A stretch of DNA of 64,000 nucleotides from contig NC_079885.1 in NCBI RefSeq assembly GCF_029227915.1, positions 9,236,001 through 9,300,000 of the forward strand, written 5' to 3'. A model generated the notes under the pieces. The model had not been told where the DNA came from. It did not search any database and worked only from the letters and a program-made list of their open reading frames with translations. The translations under genes and the position numbers were made by a program. Positions 63,181-64,000 of this stretch are shown in pieces; the first letter of the stretch is position 1; the number at the start of each line of letters is the position of its first letter. This DNA is from Hydractinia symbiolongicarpus. Lineage: Eukaryota; Cnidaria; Hydrozoa; Anthoathecata; Hydractiniidae.

Positions 63181-64000
63181 ATGCAAATGAAAAGACGGTG
63201 TTGCCGTTAAATTATTTAAATTTTTTGCAACAATAGTTGTCGTTCAAAACCATCCAAAAGTAAAGTTCTTTACACAAAGTTAAATGTTATCGTGCATAGA
63301 GTTATATATATATAAAGTTTTCTTTTGTCTGCCGTCAGGTAAATTTTAAAGTTGTGGCAAATTTTTTTACCAACCTTGTGAATGCACATAACAATCTCTA
63401 CACTGGAGTTCAGATTTGGTCTGTTTACACAGGATTTTACACCAACAGTGAAATTTAAGTTCTGTCAGAATGACGCTCCAAAAGCTCAGTCCACAGTTGG
63501 CTGTGAACAGTGCCAACAAAACAAAAACGAATGTCTCTAATTTTCTAGTTAGCTACTTCATAATAGTCCATAGTCTATAGTTTTGATCAGCAAAGGAAAA
63601 TGGAGCCAGCCAGCTAGCCAGTTAGCTCCGAAGTTTTATCTAGCTATCTAGCTTAACAATCTATTGATAAATCATAGTCATAAGATTTATGACCATGGAT
63701 CAAACTACGAAATTTACAACAAGTAGTATTGAGTTCTGTTTATTGTTTTCCAAAAAATGATAATTTTCAAGAACTAGGGTAAATAAATGACCTAGCCTGG
63801 ACACCAAGCCTTACGCGTCCAGGCTCTGGGCTGACTCTGCGTACTTTCAGGGGAAAAAAGTGTGTTGTGCCATCTGGTTGCGCAGAAGAAAGTTTATCGC
63901 TTTTTCGGTTTTGGCAAAGGTTTATTTCGGCAAACAAGATTCATTTTTACGAACCGCAAAAGTTTCCTTCTCGCAAAATAATTAAAATTTTCCTAGCCGC
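63181..64000. other. Right end of window
   Basis: AT-rich, with TAGCTAGC-type motifs near 63610-63650. No gene, RNA or defined repeat is supported. Confidence 0.5.

Overview
This is eukaryotic nuclear DNA from an intron-rich, AT-rich animal genome. A cnidarian, probably a hydrozoan, is the best guess. That is an inference from four things: an animal alternative NADH dehydrogenase (NDH-2), a very large lectin/MAM/LamG/FN3/TSP1/SEA mosaic protein, short leaders that start at 3' splice sites (as spliced-leader trans-splicing would give), and many THAP/YqaJ/PHD transposon relics. No prokaryotic signals are present. Exon boundaries were placed by hand from GT/AG sites and checked for reading phase.

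Region 1 (1 to about 28,000, plus strand) is the 3' part of one giant gene; its 5' end lies outside the window. I reconstruct 42 exons (10,094 coding bases, about 3,364 residues) that join in frame from 206 to the stop at 27601-27603. In order the product has an unassigned N-terminal piece, a C-type lectin, a DNRLRE-like jelly roll, MAM, LamG-like, EGF and LamG-like domains, a SEA-like region, nine FN3 domains, TSP1, a Cys-rich module, three TSP1, a second SEA with a GSVIV self-cleavage-type site, and three more FN3. It ends in a GluR0-like channel: split ligand-binding-like lobe, M1, a K+ filter TLGYGD, M2, second half-lobe, M3, then a cytosolic coiled coil with a polybasic tail. A giant adhesion ectodomain fused to a predicted potassium-selective glutamate-receptor-type channel is the most exciting object here.

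Region 2 (27.6-30.9 kb) is intergenic. It holds a 0.9-kb foldback element flanked by TTCGCGAA-rich repeats.

Region 3 (30,931-39,163, minus strand) is a seven-exon NDH-2 gene of 577 residues, with a mitochondrial-type N terminus, two dinucleotide folds and an EF-hand pair. One of its exons is only 64 nt.

Region 4 (39.2-48.7 kb) is repeat land. It contains an internally deleted THAP + YqaJ/PHD transposon bounded by perfect 19-bp inverted repeats (41,507-43,843), a truncated non-LTR retrotransposon and tRNA-like SINE heads.

Region 5 (48,768-54,017, minus strand) is a complete eIF6 gene: eight coding exons, 245 residues, last exon only 10 nt. One intron holds a hAT-like MITE.

Region 6 (54-64 kb) is mostly repeats: RTE-like retroposon copies, a frameshifted CARF-like/PHD gene fragment, a tandem array at 59.2-59.7 kb and a tRNA-derived SINE. 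The giant channel gene converges on NDH-2, which is in tandem with eIF6. Nothing suggests that the three genes act together.
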